Below, piece after piece: positions 35,689 through 44,775 of a DNA stretch of 64,000 bases; the first letter of the stretch is position 1; every line of letters starts with the position of its first letter. The translations under genes and the position numbers were made by a program. The notes below the pieces were generated by a model. The model saw only the letters and a list, made by a program, of their open reading frames with translations. It made no database searches and was not told the origin of the DNA. The DNA is taken from assembly GCA_000283635.1 (NCBI GenBank), contig HE613569.1:1823501-1887500 (forward strand), read 5' to 3'. This stretch comes from Streptococcus macedonicus ACA-DC 198 (GTDB taxonomy: Bacteria; Bacillota; Bacilli; Lactobacillales; Streptococcaceae).

Positions 35689-36000
35689 TTATAGAGGATC
35701 CTCCTCAATAATTTGATAATGTTTATGAAATTGTTTCTTTGAAACAACACGATGGTTAGTAATATCTAAAAAATCTCCGATATACCCCACAGGATAAGAG
35801 GCGTAACCAGGATAACTCAATAAGCTAATTTTCAAATTAAATTTCATAGACGGATTTATTCCGCTCATAGAAATTATTAATTTATTATCGTTCCATTTCA
35901 GATAATTTTGTTTAAAAGCTTGCTGAACCCATACTGGTTGAACATTCGTCTTACTTATTTCCCATACATCAGACAGACGACCTTTATATAATGCTTTCAT
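35689..36000 (-). CDS. Unrecognised 103-aa protein between bacteriocin genes
   Basis: Starts MKALYKGRLSDVWEISKTNV. It has no signal peptide, membrane segment or Gly-Gly leader. It is moderately basic and beta-rich, with a PGYASYPVGYIGDFLDI segment in the middle. I do not recognise a family. It lies 87 bp downstream of the third peptide gene on the same strand, so it may be a cytosolic immunity or modification protein for that peptide. The gap 35520-35688 shows only a codon-like stretch without a start. Confidence 0.45.
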   Translation of the reverse strand: MKALYKGRLSDVWEISKTNVQPVWVQQAFKQNYLKWNDNKLIISMSGINPSMKFNLKISLLSYPGYASYPVGYIGDFLDITNHRVVSKKQFHKHYQIIEEDPL

Positions 36001-36087
36001 AATTTACATACCGTATTTCTTTTTTGCTAAAAAATTTCTAAATTATCTTTAAAATAACATTATTTAGAAATTTCTACAGACAAATTA

Positions 36088-36318
36088 TCAACAAGCATTA
36101 GGTGTTCCTCCAGTTCCTCCAGGATGGCAAGAACGAACAGGACCACGACGTGGATACTTTCCATTTAATTGGTCTACCACTTGACGAGGGTTAACAGGAT
36201 GCGCAGCATTACCTATAGCACCCAATACATCTCCAATCCATTCCATGCCTCCACCTTCAACTTTAGCAAGTTCTGCGTCTGTCATTACATCAAATTGTTC
36301 AAAAGTTTTTGTATTCAT
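36088..36318 (-). CDS. Third double-glycine peptide, unusual Pro/Gly-rich core
   Basis: 76 aa. The leader is the same as in the 34415-34648 gene (MNTKTFEQFDVMTDAELAKV then EGG). The mature part begins GMEWIGDVLGAIGNAAHPVN and ends in a Pro/Gly/Cys-rich tail (RSCHPGGTGGTPNAC). It lacks the hydrophobic GxxxG helices of class IIb peptides and has a basic, polar middle (RQVVDQLNGKYPRRGPVR). It could be an unusual class II bacteriocin or a non-bacteriocin secreted peptide. Controlled by the operator at 36365-36431. Confidence 0.7.
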   Translation of the reverse strand: MNTKTFEQFDVMTDAELAKVEGGGMEWIGDVLGAIGNAAHPVNPRQVVDQLNGKYPRRGPVRSCHPGGTGGTPNAC

Positions 36319-36364
36319 TTGAACACCTCCCAATAATATTTTGTCGTTGCAACTGACAAATTTT

Positions 36365-36431
36365 ATTCTAACAGATTGTGAGGTTAATGCACGCCCAAGT
36401 CGTAATTTGTCGTTTTTTAGTCGTAAATGGT
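36365..36431 (-). promoter_or_regulatory. Quorum-sensing promoter of the third peptide
   Basis: GTCGTAA occurs at 36399 and 36420, exactly 21 bp apart, and the minus-strand -10 TAGAAT (36365-36370) lies 27 bp from the proximal repeat. It is almost identical to the 34695-34761 promoter. Confidence 0.78.
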
Positions 36432-36456
36432 AAATTTTTTCATATTTTCATAATTT

Positions 36457-36527
36457 TTTGACCGTTTGCAACCTATTTTTGACTTTTTACGACTTGGGCG
36501 TTTTTTAATCTTGTTTTATGGCACAAT
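36457..36527 (+). promoter_or_regulatory. Quorum-sensing promoter of blpA-blpB
   Basis: GCAAC (36468) and ACGAC (36489) are the two half-site cores 21 bp apart, and CACAAT (36522-36527) is the -10, 27 bp beyond. It is divergent from the third-peptide promoter. Confidence 0.72.
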
Positions 36528-36559
36528 AGTTCTAGTTTCATTTTTAAAAGGGAAAGGTT

Positions 36560-38703
36560 ATGAGAAGATATAAATATGTTAGTCAGATTGATTTGCGAGA
36601 CTGTGGTGTGGCAGCTTTGGCATCAGTTGCCAAACATTATGGATCAGATTTCTCGTTGGCTCATTTGAGAGAATTAGCCAAAACAACTAAGGAAGGGACA
36701 ACAGCATTAGGGATAGTTGAGGCAGCTAAAGCAATCGGCTTTGAAACACGCGCCATTCAGGCTAATATGGAACTGTTTGATATGGCTGATATTCCCTATC
36801 CTTTTATTGTTCATGTTAATAAAGAAGGCAAACTCCCGCATTACTATGTTATCTACAAAGCCAAAAAAGATTATCTTATTATCGGTGACCCTGATTCGAG
36901 CGTTGGGGTCACTAAAATGTCCAAAGCGCATTTTGCCAAAGAATGGACTGGGGTTGCTATCTTTTTAGCGCCTGCTCCGCATTATCAACCGCATAAAGAT
37001 AAGAAAAATGGCTTAACAAGCTTTTTACCAATTATTTTCAAACAAAAGGTACTGCTAACTTATATCATTCTGGCAAGTTTGCTCGTGACCTTGATTAATA
37101 TTGTTGGTTCTTACTATTTGCAAGGAATCTTAGATGATTATATTCCTAATCATTTGCAATCCACTCTTGGCATTGTCTCGGTTGGGTTGATTGTAACTTA
37201 TATAATGCAACAAATCATGAGCTTTTCACAAAATTATTTACTTGTTGTGCTGAGCCAACGATTAACGATTGACGTGATTTTGTCTTATATTCGTCACATT
37301 TTTGAATTGCCCATGTCCTTTTTTGCCACAAGGCGGACAGGTGAAGTTATTTCACGTTTCACCGATGCTAACTCGATTATTGATGTACTGGCATCAACGA
37401 TTCTCTCTTTATTTTTAGATGTGAGTATTTTGTTTATTGTCGGAAGTGTCTTAATTCTGCAAAATGCCAATCTTTTTTTCATCACCTTAATAGCATTTCC
37501 TATCTATGTATTATTTTGGCTTTTATGAAACCTTTTGAGCGAATGAATCACGATGTCATGCAAGCCAATTCTATGGTTAGCTCTGCGATTATCGAAGATA
37601 TCAATGGTATTGAAACGATTAAATCTTTGACTAGTGAGGAAGTCCGTTATCAAAATATTGACCGTGAATTTGTGGATTATTTGGATAAAAGTTTTACGCT
37701 TAGTAAGTATGAAGCTGTGCAAACGTCGTTAAAACAGGGAGCACAGCTGATTTTAAACGTTGTCATTCTCTGGTATGGTTCACATTTAGTCATGACTGGG
37801 AACATTTCAGTAGGACAATTGATTACTTACAGTACGCTTCTGTCGTACTTTACAACGCCAATGGAAAATATTATTAATCTGCAAACCAAACTACAATCTG
37901 CCAAAGTAGCTAACAATCGTCTCAACGAAGTTTACTTAGTGTCGTCTGAATTTGATGGCAAACAACTCTTAAATGACAGCCATTTTCTACAAGGAGATAT
38001 TGTTTTTGATGATGTTTCTTATAAATATGGTTTTGGTCGTGACACGCTGAGTCATGTGAATTTACGCATTAAGAAAGGTGAAAAAATTAGCCTAGTTGGT
38101 ATCAGCGGTTCTGGTAAGACAACCTTAGCTAAAATGATTGTCAATTTTTACACACCTAACCATGGACAGATTACCCTTGGTGGCTACGATTTAAAAACCA
38201 TTGATAAAAAAGCCATTCGCCAATACATTAATTACCTACCACAACAGTCTTACGTCTTTTCAGGGACGATTTTAGAAAATTTAACCTTGGGAGCACCTGA
38301 CAATATTACGCAAGAAGAAATTCTGAATGCTTGTGAAATCGCTGAAATCCGTGCTGATATTGAATCGATGCCACTAGCATACCATACCGAACTTTCAGAT
38401 GGTGCTGGGTTATCTGGTGGGCAAAAGCAACGTTTAGCTTTAGCACGCGCTTTACTGACACAAGCTCCCGTCTTGATTTTAGATGAAGCCACAAGTGGTC
38501 TTGATGTTCTAACGGAAAAACGTGTGATTAAAAATTTACTATCTCTCACAGACAAGACTATTATTTTTGTTGCCCACCGTTTGAGCATTGCTGAACAATC
38601 TGACCGTGTCATTGTTCTAGATAAAGGACAAGTCATCGAAGAAGGGCATCATAAACAACTCATCCAAAATCAAGGTTTCTATGCACAGTTATTTCATGAA
38701 TAA
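36560..38703 (+). pseudogene. blpA: C39-peptidase ABC exporter split by a frameshift (BlpA/ComA type)
   Basis: Exporter that cleaves Gly-Gly leaders during secretion of pheromone and bacteriocins. The first frame (36560-37528) has the peptidase domain with Cys15 (LRDCGVAAL), a catalytic His in LPHYYVIYK and Asp in IIGDPD, then four or five membrane helices. It ends at TGA after VLFWLL. The second frame (from about 37516) continues AFMKPFERMNHDVM through Walker A GISGSGKTT, signature LSGGQKQR and Walker B VLILDEATSGLD. Loss of one G in TTTTGGG would explain it. If real, neither pheromone nor bacteriocins leave through this transporter. Confidence 0.85.
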
Positions 38704-38714
38704 AAGGAGACCAT

Positions 38715-40109
38715 ATGAATCCTAAATTATTTCAATCTGCTGAATTTTATCATAGGCGTTATCATAATTTTGCGACTGTCTTAGTGATTCCAATGACACT
38801 CTTGGCCTTTTTTCTCCTTGCCTTTTCTCTCATTGGTAAAAAAGAAATTACCGTTACGGCACTTGGTAGTATTAGACCAACAAAAGTCATCGCTGTTGTT
38901 CAATCAAGTAGCAATAACACCGTTTTAACCAATAATCTTGGTGAAAATAAGGCAGTCAAAAAGGGGGATCTACTCATCCAATACTCCGACAAATTGGAAG
39001 ATAGTCAACTTAATGCCATTCAAACACAAATCGAAAGATATGAACGTCAACAAGAAGCACTCAATCAATTGAAAGAAAGTCTAAAGCAAGGACAAAATCT
39101 TTTTACAGGTGATGATGAATTTGGTTATTCAGCAACCGTTGATTTTTTTTTAAATCAATCTCAAACAATTACTGCTCAAGTTTCTCAATCAAACCAATCA
39201 GTTGCTAAACAAAAAGCCGGTGTCAACCAAGCAAATGCAGCTATCGCCAATCAGATTGCCAACCTACAAACCCAAGCTAGTCAATATCAAGAGGTTAAAG
39301 ATGCTATTCAAACTGATAAAACAAACGTATCTGGCAATAATCCATATGCAACTACTCTTAATAGCTATCTTAGCCAAATTCAAACAATTGATACACAAAA
39401 CAGTTCAACTGACAACAATTCTGCTAGCAAAGAAAGCATTAAAAATCACTTTTTAACAGACCTACAAGGGCAGATTGATAGCATTAATGCCTCTATCTCT
39501 AGTTTGCAAACACAAGCTGCTTCCAATTATTCAACGGGAAGTTATGACATTAGTGCCACTAATCAAATTGAAAGCTTGCGTCAGCAGGAATTGACACAAG
39601 CTGAAACACAACTTACGCAAATTACTCAAGAAAAAGAAAATTTGCAAGCGCAGCTTGACCAGACAAATCTCTCCAAAGCTGACACTGTTTTAAAAGCTAG
39701 TCAAAGTGGCATTTTACATGTTTCTGATGAATTTGAAGGGCAAACGCTCTTGCCGCAAGGCAGTCAGATTGCAGAGATTTACCCGGATATTGCCAAAACA
39801 CAGCAAGTCGCTATCCGCTATTACGTTGACTCCACTCATGTTAGTCAATTGAAAAAAGGACAGACTGTTCGCCTAACCCTTGAAAAAATTAGCAATCACG
39901 CCATTGTTATCACTGGCAAAATCAGTAAAATTGCAAGTTCTGCCACACAAACCAAAGAAGGAAATGTCTTTGAGGTGACAGCACTAGCCACCGTTGATAA
40001 ACAAGATAGCTCCAAATTAAAATATGGTTTACAAGGCAAAACAATCAGCACTATCGGCAAAAAAACTTTCTTTAATTATTACAAAGACAAGCTATTAAAA
40101 GATTTTTGA
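38715..40109 (+). CDS. blpB: Bacteriocin secretion accessory protein (HlyD-like, BlpB type)
   Basis: 464 aa with one N-terminal membrane anchor (about residues 22-45; TLLAFFLLAFSLIGKKEITV), a long periplasm-side coiled coil (about 95-330, Gln/Asn/Ser-rich) and a C-terminal lipoyl/beta-barrel part (ILHVSDEFEGQTLLPQGSQI, RYYVDSTHVSQLKKGQTVRL). It works with the ABC exporter to move Gly-Gly peptides. It lies 11 nt after blpA. Intact, unlike its partner. Confidence 0.88.
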   Translation: MNPKLFQSAEFYHRRYHNFATVLVIPMTLLAFFLLAFSLIGKKEITVTALGSIRPTKVIAVVQSSSNNTVLTNNLGENKAVKKGDLLIQYSDKLEDSQLNAIQTQIERYERQQEALNQLKESLKQGQNLFTGDDEFGYSATVDFFLNQSQTITAQVSQSNQSVAKQKAGVNQANAAIANQIANLQTQASQYQEVKDAIQTDKTNVSGNNPYATTLNSYLSQIQTIDTQNSSTDNNSASKESIKNHFLTDLQGQIDSINASISSLQTQAASNYSTGSYDISATNQIESLRQQELTQAETQLTQITQEKENLQAQLDQTNLSKADTVLKASQSGILHVSDEFEGQTLLPQGSQIAEIYPDIAKTQQVAIRYYVDSTHVSQLKKGQTVRLTLEKISNHAIVITGKISKIASSATQTKEGNVFEVTALATVDKQDSSKLKYGLQGKTISTIGKKTFFNYYKDKLLKDF

Positions 40110-40209
40110 TATTTTGATAAGAATAGCTCATAATTACTATAAATAAATTCTCTTAAAATTCATAGTAATAAAAAATGGATTTTTATTTCAAATAAATAGT
40201 AGATTATTT

Positions 40210-40237
40210 AACCCCAGCCATAATAATGACTGGGGTT
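40210..40237. terminator. Bidirectional terminator between blpB and rsmA
   Basis: AACCCCAG and CTGGGGTT pair around a 12-base loop, between two convergent genes. The stretch 40110-40209 shows no gene. Confidence 0.75.
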
Positions 40238-40242
40238 CATTT

Positions 40243-41115
40243 TTATAATTCGACTTCTTTTAGGGCGTCTGCTAGTTTGGCAAATTCGGCAATTGATAGG
40301 GCTTCTCCACGAATGGATGGTTTGATTTCTGCGATTTCAAGCGCTTGTTCAAGTTTGGCTTTGGTTTCGTCTGATTTTCCAAAATGGCTTGTTAGGTTGT
40401 TCCAAAGGGTTTTGCGGCGGTGAACAAAGCTAATTTTTGAAACACGGAAGAAGAAATCTTCGTCTTTGACTTGAACGAGTGGTTGTTCACGGCGAGTCAT
40501 TGTTAAAATCGCTGAATCCACATTTGGTGCTGGTACAAAGACTGTACGTGGTACAACAAAAGCAACTTTAGCAGTCATGTAATATTGCACCGCAATTGAT
40601 AACGAGCCGTAAGCTTTGGTGTTTGGCTCTGCCGAAATACGATCTGCCACTTCTTTTTGCATCATCACGACAAATTCCGCAAATGGGATTTTTGATTCAA
40701 TCAAGTGCATCAAGATTGGTGTTGTGATGTAGTAAGGAAGATTTGCCACGACTTTAATTGGAAGGTCTGGGTTAGCAAATTCTTTGATACGACTTTGTAG
40801 GTCTGATTTCAAAATATCCTCGTTGATAACTTTTACATTATCAAAATCACGGAGCGTATCATCTAAAATCGGAATTAAACGGTCGTCAATTTCAAATGCC
40901 ATGACTTCGGCAGCATTTTCAGCCAAAAATTCAGTCAAAGCACCGATACCAGGACCAATTTCAATAACATTGACGTTCTTGTCAATTTCAGCAGTATCCA
41001 CAATCTTTTGAAGAATGTTTGTATCTGTCAAAAAGTTCTGTCCAAATGATTTTTTAAACGTAAATCCATGACGCTCAAGGACGGCACGCGTCACGCTGTA
41101 ATCTGCAATTCTCAT
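40243..41115 (-). CDS. rsmA: 16S rRNA dimethyladenosine transferase
   Basis: KsgA family, dimethylates A1518 and A1519 of 16S rRNA with SAM. 290 aa. It has the start [18 protein letters not shown], motif [16 protein letters not shown], and the catalytic motif [11 protein letters not shown]. Loss of this enzyme confers kasugamycin resistance; this copy is intact. Confidence 0.96.
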   Translation of the reverse strand: MRIADYSVTRAVLERHGFTFKKSFGQNFLTDTNILQKIVDTAEIDKNVNVIEIGPGIGALTEFLAENAAEVMAFEIDDRLIPILDDTLRDFDNVKVINEDILKSDLQSRIKEFANPDLPIKVVANLPYYITTPILMHLIESKIPFAEFVVMMQKEVADRISAEPNTKAYGSLSIAVQYYMTAKVAFVVPRTVFVPAPNVDSAILTMTRREQPLVQVKDEDFFFRVSKISFVHRRKTLWNNLTSHFGKSDETKAKLEQALEIAEIKPSIRGEALSIAEFAKLADALKEVEL

Positions 41116-41184
41116 AATTAATAATCCCTCATTAGTTAGGAAATGTCTTTCCTTTCATTTCTATCAATGCAAGTTACTATTGTA

Positions 41185-41716
41185 TCACATCTGGCTCAAT
41201 CGCAAAATACTGCGACGTTTTCGCATGGTTGCTGTGATATGTAACTGTTTTTCAAGGTAATTGGTATTCAGTCGCTTTTTCTTTGCTTCTCTTGGTAAAT
41301 AGATGTACAGGCACTCACTACCAGCTTTCAAAATTTCAGCACCAAAATCCATCTCTAGTAGTTTATTTAATATCTCTTGGTCAAGCTGGTCATTGGTGAA
41401 TACCAAGTGAACACGTGAGGCATCGTAGCTTTCATCAAAAAGACTTTCAGCAAGAGCCGTTGTAAACTGGGCTTGCGTTTTGAGGATAACCGATAAATCA
41501 GCACCGATTTTTGCCTGAATCGTGTCATGAATCAATGTACAAACGTCATCGTCAGATAAGGTTGTCTCAAAAACGATATTGCCACTTTGAATATATGTCT
41601 TAACATTTTCAAGACCTGCTTCTGTTAAAATCTCTGCCAGATAAGCCATTTTAGGAATACGATTCTGCCCAACTGGTGTAACTCCCCGTAAAAGCGCAAC
41701 TTTTTTTATCCCTCAT
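41185..41716 (-). pseudogene. DUF1697 protein with a frameshift in an A7 run
   Basis: The conserved start is at ATG 41716 (MRDKK), inside the end of rnmV. Seven A residues then push the frame out. In the next frame the family sequence KVALLRGVTPVGQNRIPK leads into MAYLAEILTEAGLENVKTYI and on to the natural stop. With six A the gene would be intact. The internal ATG at 41649 has no Shine-Dalgarno. The function of DUF1697 is unknown. The run could be a slippery contingency tract or an assembly error. Confidence 0.7.
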
Positions 41717-42275
41717 ATCTCTCCATAGCTTCTTCTACTTCGGCTAAAGTGATGCCAAAGAGCTCTAGGCGTTTGAGAAGTTGTTTGCCGTTGCTGTAAC
41801 CAATACGGAGCTTTTCGCCCAAATATTCACGGCGCCTGCGGCTATCATTTCCCATTAAAAGCCCCATACGCATCAGGTCAGCTCCTGTGATGTTGAATTG
41901 ATTATCATCATCAAAATTTCCTAATACGCCAGAAAGAGCTTTTTGCAAATCTTCGAAACTTGCGTGCTCAACGCCGAGTGAACGACCTTTACTTTTTGAT
42001 TTTGGTGCAGCTTCATCACGATTTAAAAAAGCGTGTTTAACATTTGGGATAGCATTCATGATGATTTTGCGAATGCGTTCTCCGTTATAATCTGGGTCCG
42101 TAAAGACAATAACCCCACGAAGGTCATTTAATTTTTCGATACGTTCAAGGTCGTCATCATTGATAGCTGACCCGCGAGTTTCATAGGTATCTACATCATA
42201 AAAACGACGCAAATTTGCGGTATCGTCTTTCCCCTCAACAACAAGCACTTCTTGAATTTTGATTTTTTCAGTCAC
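41706..42275 (-). CDS. rnmV: Ribonuclease M5
   Basis: TOPRIM nuclease that matures 5S rRNA. Motifs are VVEGKDDTANL near residue 10 and IVFTDPDYNGERIR near 58. I take the GTG at 42275 as start (VTEKIKIQEVLVV): AGAGG precedes it, and the family begins at this point; upstream in-frame codons lie inside tatD. It overlaps the tatD stop by 8 nt, giving a tatD-rnmV-rsmA cluster as in other Firmicutes. 189 aa. Confidence 0.93.
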   Translation of the reverse strand: MTEKIKIQEVLVVEGKDDTANLRRFYDVDTYETRGSAINDDDLERIEKLNDLRGVIVFTDPDYNGERIRKIIMNAIPNVKHAFLNRDEAAPKSKSKGRSLGVEHASFEDLQKALSGVLGNFDDDNQFNITGADLMRMGLLMGNDSRRRREYLGEKLRIGYSNGKQLLKRLELFGITLAEVEEAMERYEG

Positions 42276-43038
42276 AGTTAAACAACCTCTTTGCATTATC
42301 TGATGTCGCTTTTGCCACTTCTTCACTGGTCAAACCGCGAAGCTCTGCAATTTTATCTACAACATAGCGAGTATAAGCGGTGCGGTTTTCACGACCACGT
42401 TTTGGAACAGGTGCAAGGTAAGGCGCATCCGTTTCAACCAAAATCTTATCAAGCGGCAATTTCTGCGCAGCTTCTTGAATGTCAAGTGCTTTTTTAAATG
42501 TAACAACCCCTGAAAATGAAATCATCATGCCAAGCTCGATAAAACGCTCTGCCATTTCCAAAGAGCCTGAAAATGAATGAATAATCCCGCCGCGAGGTCC
42601 AACGCCTGCTTCTTTGATGACAGCGTAAGTATCTTCAAGCGCATCACGAGTGTGGACGATGAAAGGAAGGTTATGGTCTTTTGAAAGCTGAATCTGACGT
42701 TTAAAAACCTCAATTTGAACGTCTTTTGGGTCTTCCATCCAATAATAATCTAGCCCAATCTCACCAAGACCAACCACTTTGGGGTGTGATAGATTGGCAA
42801 CAATCATATCCTCAATTTCTTGATTATATGAACCTGCTTCCGTTGGGTGCCACCCAATCGTGGCGTAGATTTCAGGGTATTTTTCAGCTAACTCAATAGC
42901 ACGTTTAATAGTTGGTGCGTCAAATCCAACAACATTGTGTCGAGTGACCCCCATTTCTTTAGCAAGTGCCAATTCTTCTGCTTCACGCCCGGCAAAATCA
43001 TCGGCGTTTAAATGCGTATGTGTGTCAAATATTTCCAT
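42268..43038 (-). CDS. tatD: TatD-family metal-dependent DNase
   Basis: 256-aa TIM-barrel hydrolase. Metal ligands are in FDTHTHLNADDF, GEIGLDYYW, PFIVHTRDA, GIIHSFSG and ETDAPYLAP. It is the first gene of the tatD-rnmV unit. Confidence 0.95.
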   Translation of the reverse strand: MEIFDTHTHLNADDFAGREAEELALAKEMGVTRHNVVGFDAPTIKRAIELAEKYPEIYATIGWHPTEAGSYNQEIEDMIVANLSHPKVVGLGEIGLDYYWMEDPKDVQIEVFKRQIQLSKDHNLPFIVHTRDALEDTYAVIKEAGVGPRGGIIHSFSGSLEMAERFIELGMMISFSGVVTFKKALDIQEAAQKLPLDKILVETDAPYLAPVPKRGRENRTAYTRYVVDKIAELRGLTSEEVAKATSDNAKRLFNCD

Positions 43039-43115
43039 GATTTTATTATAACACAGACCACAAGAGAGACCAAAGTCAAGTACAAGTAAAACGGTAAAAT
43101 ATCAAAGATAAACAC

Positions 43116-43145
43116 AAAAAGAGAACCAAATTGGCTCTCTTTTCT
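43116..43145 (-). terminator. Terminator of the broken surface adhesin gene
   Basis: AAAAGAGA and TCTCTTTT with inner CCAA/TTGG pairs form a long stem, with T residues on the minus strand after it. It lies 30 bp past the adhesin stop. Confidence 0.75.
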
Positions 43146-43174
43146 AAAAGGTTGGTTTCAATTATTAACTAATT

Positions 43175-44691
43175 TTATGCTTTAGCTCTTTTTGCTTTAT
43201 AAACAAAACCAAAGATAACTGATAATACAAGTGCTAGACCAAATATCATCAATCCTAGACCGCTGCTATCTCCTGTTGACGGAAGGAGTGATTTCTTTTC
43301 TTGTTTCTTCTCTGATTGTTTATCAGAATTACTTGACGGAGTTGTTGGATCATCAACTGTTGGGGTATTTGACTGTGGTTCTTCTGGAACTACTGGTGTT
43401 TTAGCATCTTCCATTTTTATTGTGGCATCGGCTTGGTTTGTCCAGGAACCATCTGTTCCTTTTACCTCAACTTGACCGTCTGCTGTGACACGGAAAGTGA
43501 TTGACTCTGCTAATTCATAACCTGCTGGGGCTTGACTTTCCACCATAGTGTAGGTATCTTCTGACAAGCTGAACACTTTGGCTGTATCACCTGAAGGTCA
43601 CATCTGTTGTTTTAGGTTCTTCTGGAATTACTGGCACATGCGTATTCGTAATGGTTACATTTCCGTTCTCTACTTTTCCTTCAATAGTTGTATAGCCATC
43701 AACTTCAGTCACTTCTTTGACAGAGTAAACAATATCTTTTTTTATTTGCTTTTTCAGCAAGATTTGTCCATGTATATGTCCAGTTATCCGCTGCTGTTAA
43801 GGTCACAACGTCACCAGATTTTTTGCCATTAGCATATAATTGGACATCAATAGAATTAGGACGAAGCCCATCTTGGTCATCACTATCATCCCAAAATTTT
43901 GTGACTGTCAAACTTGTTTTACCTAGAGTGTAGCTATTTGTAATGTCATATCCATTAATTGTTGTCGTGTAATTGTCAACACTATCTTCAGTTACTGTGT
44001 AAGTAATAGCACTACCATTTGCTAACAATTGAACAGTAACTTCACTTGAACGTTGTCCACCTTGATTGTTTGCATCATCCCAAACTTTATTGATAGATAC
44101 ACTTGTGTATTCAGTTTGATTTTCTGGCAACATTTCTGCTGCCAGAAAATTTTGTACATAAGGATAAATTAACTGTGAAACATTCCTTAATTCATTATAA
44201 ACATTTTCTAAATTGTCAGAGCTAAACGAATACCCTGTATAGCTATCTGTGAATTTCCAAATAACTAGCTGAGTAATTCCTCTAAACTGATCATCAGTTA
44301 ACTGATACTTTTGTTGAATGCTACTCCCATTATTTGGATAACCGTTATATAAAACTTTCATAACCGAATCGTATAACACCGCATCTTCCAATGTACTGCT
44401 ACTGTTCTCTTTCATTCGCTTCGCATTTACATTAGTACATTTAGTATACCGATCTCCATACATACTAGAATACTGCTTTTTGATATTAAAACAGTACCCT
44501 ACAATAGTCTGACTATTGTCATCTATATAAATATTATTAATACCTAATCGGCTTTCGCTACTCTTACCACCATTATTTACATAACCTCGAAAAGTCTCTA
44601 AACTATTAGATTCAGCTAATACTACCTTTTCCCCACCTAAAAAACATAGCACTGATAATAAAACAACTAATATAGAAAATAACTTCTTCAT
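43175..44691 (-). pseudogene. Thioester-domain LPXTG surface adhesin, twice frameshifted
   Basis: Signal peptide from MKKLFSILVVLLSVLCFLGG, then a thioester domain: VGYCFNIK supplies the Cys and ITQLVIWKF the Gln of the internal thioester, which can bond covalently to host proteins. CnaB-type repeats follow (SVSINKVWDDANNQ, SLTVTKFWDDSDDQ). An A7 run near 43736 shifts the frame; the next frame reads DIVYSVKEVTEVDGYTT and on to KTTDVTFR, then a second shift near 43600 restores the C-terminus with E-box-like MVESQAPAGYEL, sortase motif LPSTG, a membrane helix and KAKRAKA. If real, no anchored protein is made. I take ATG 44691. Confidence 0.82.
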
Positions 44692-44775
44692 AATTATTAT
44701 CGGTAGTGTATCATCTAATCTAACATAGATTTTTATGTCTAATTTAATTGACAGATTGAATCTCAAGCAATTATA

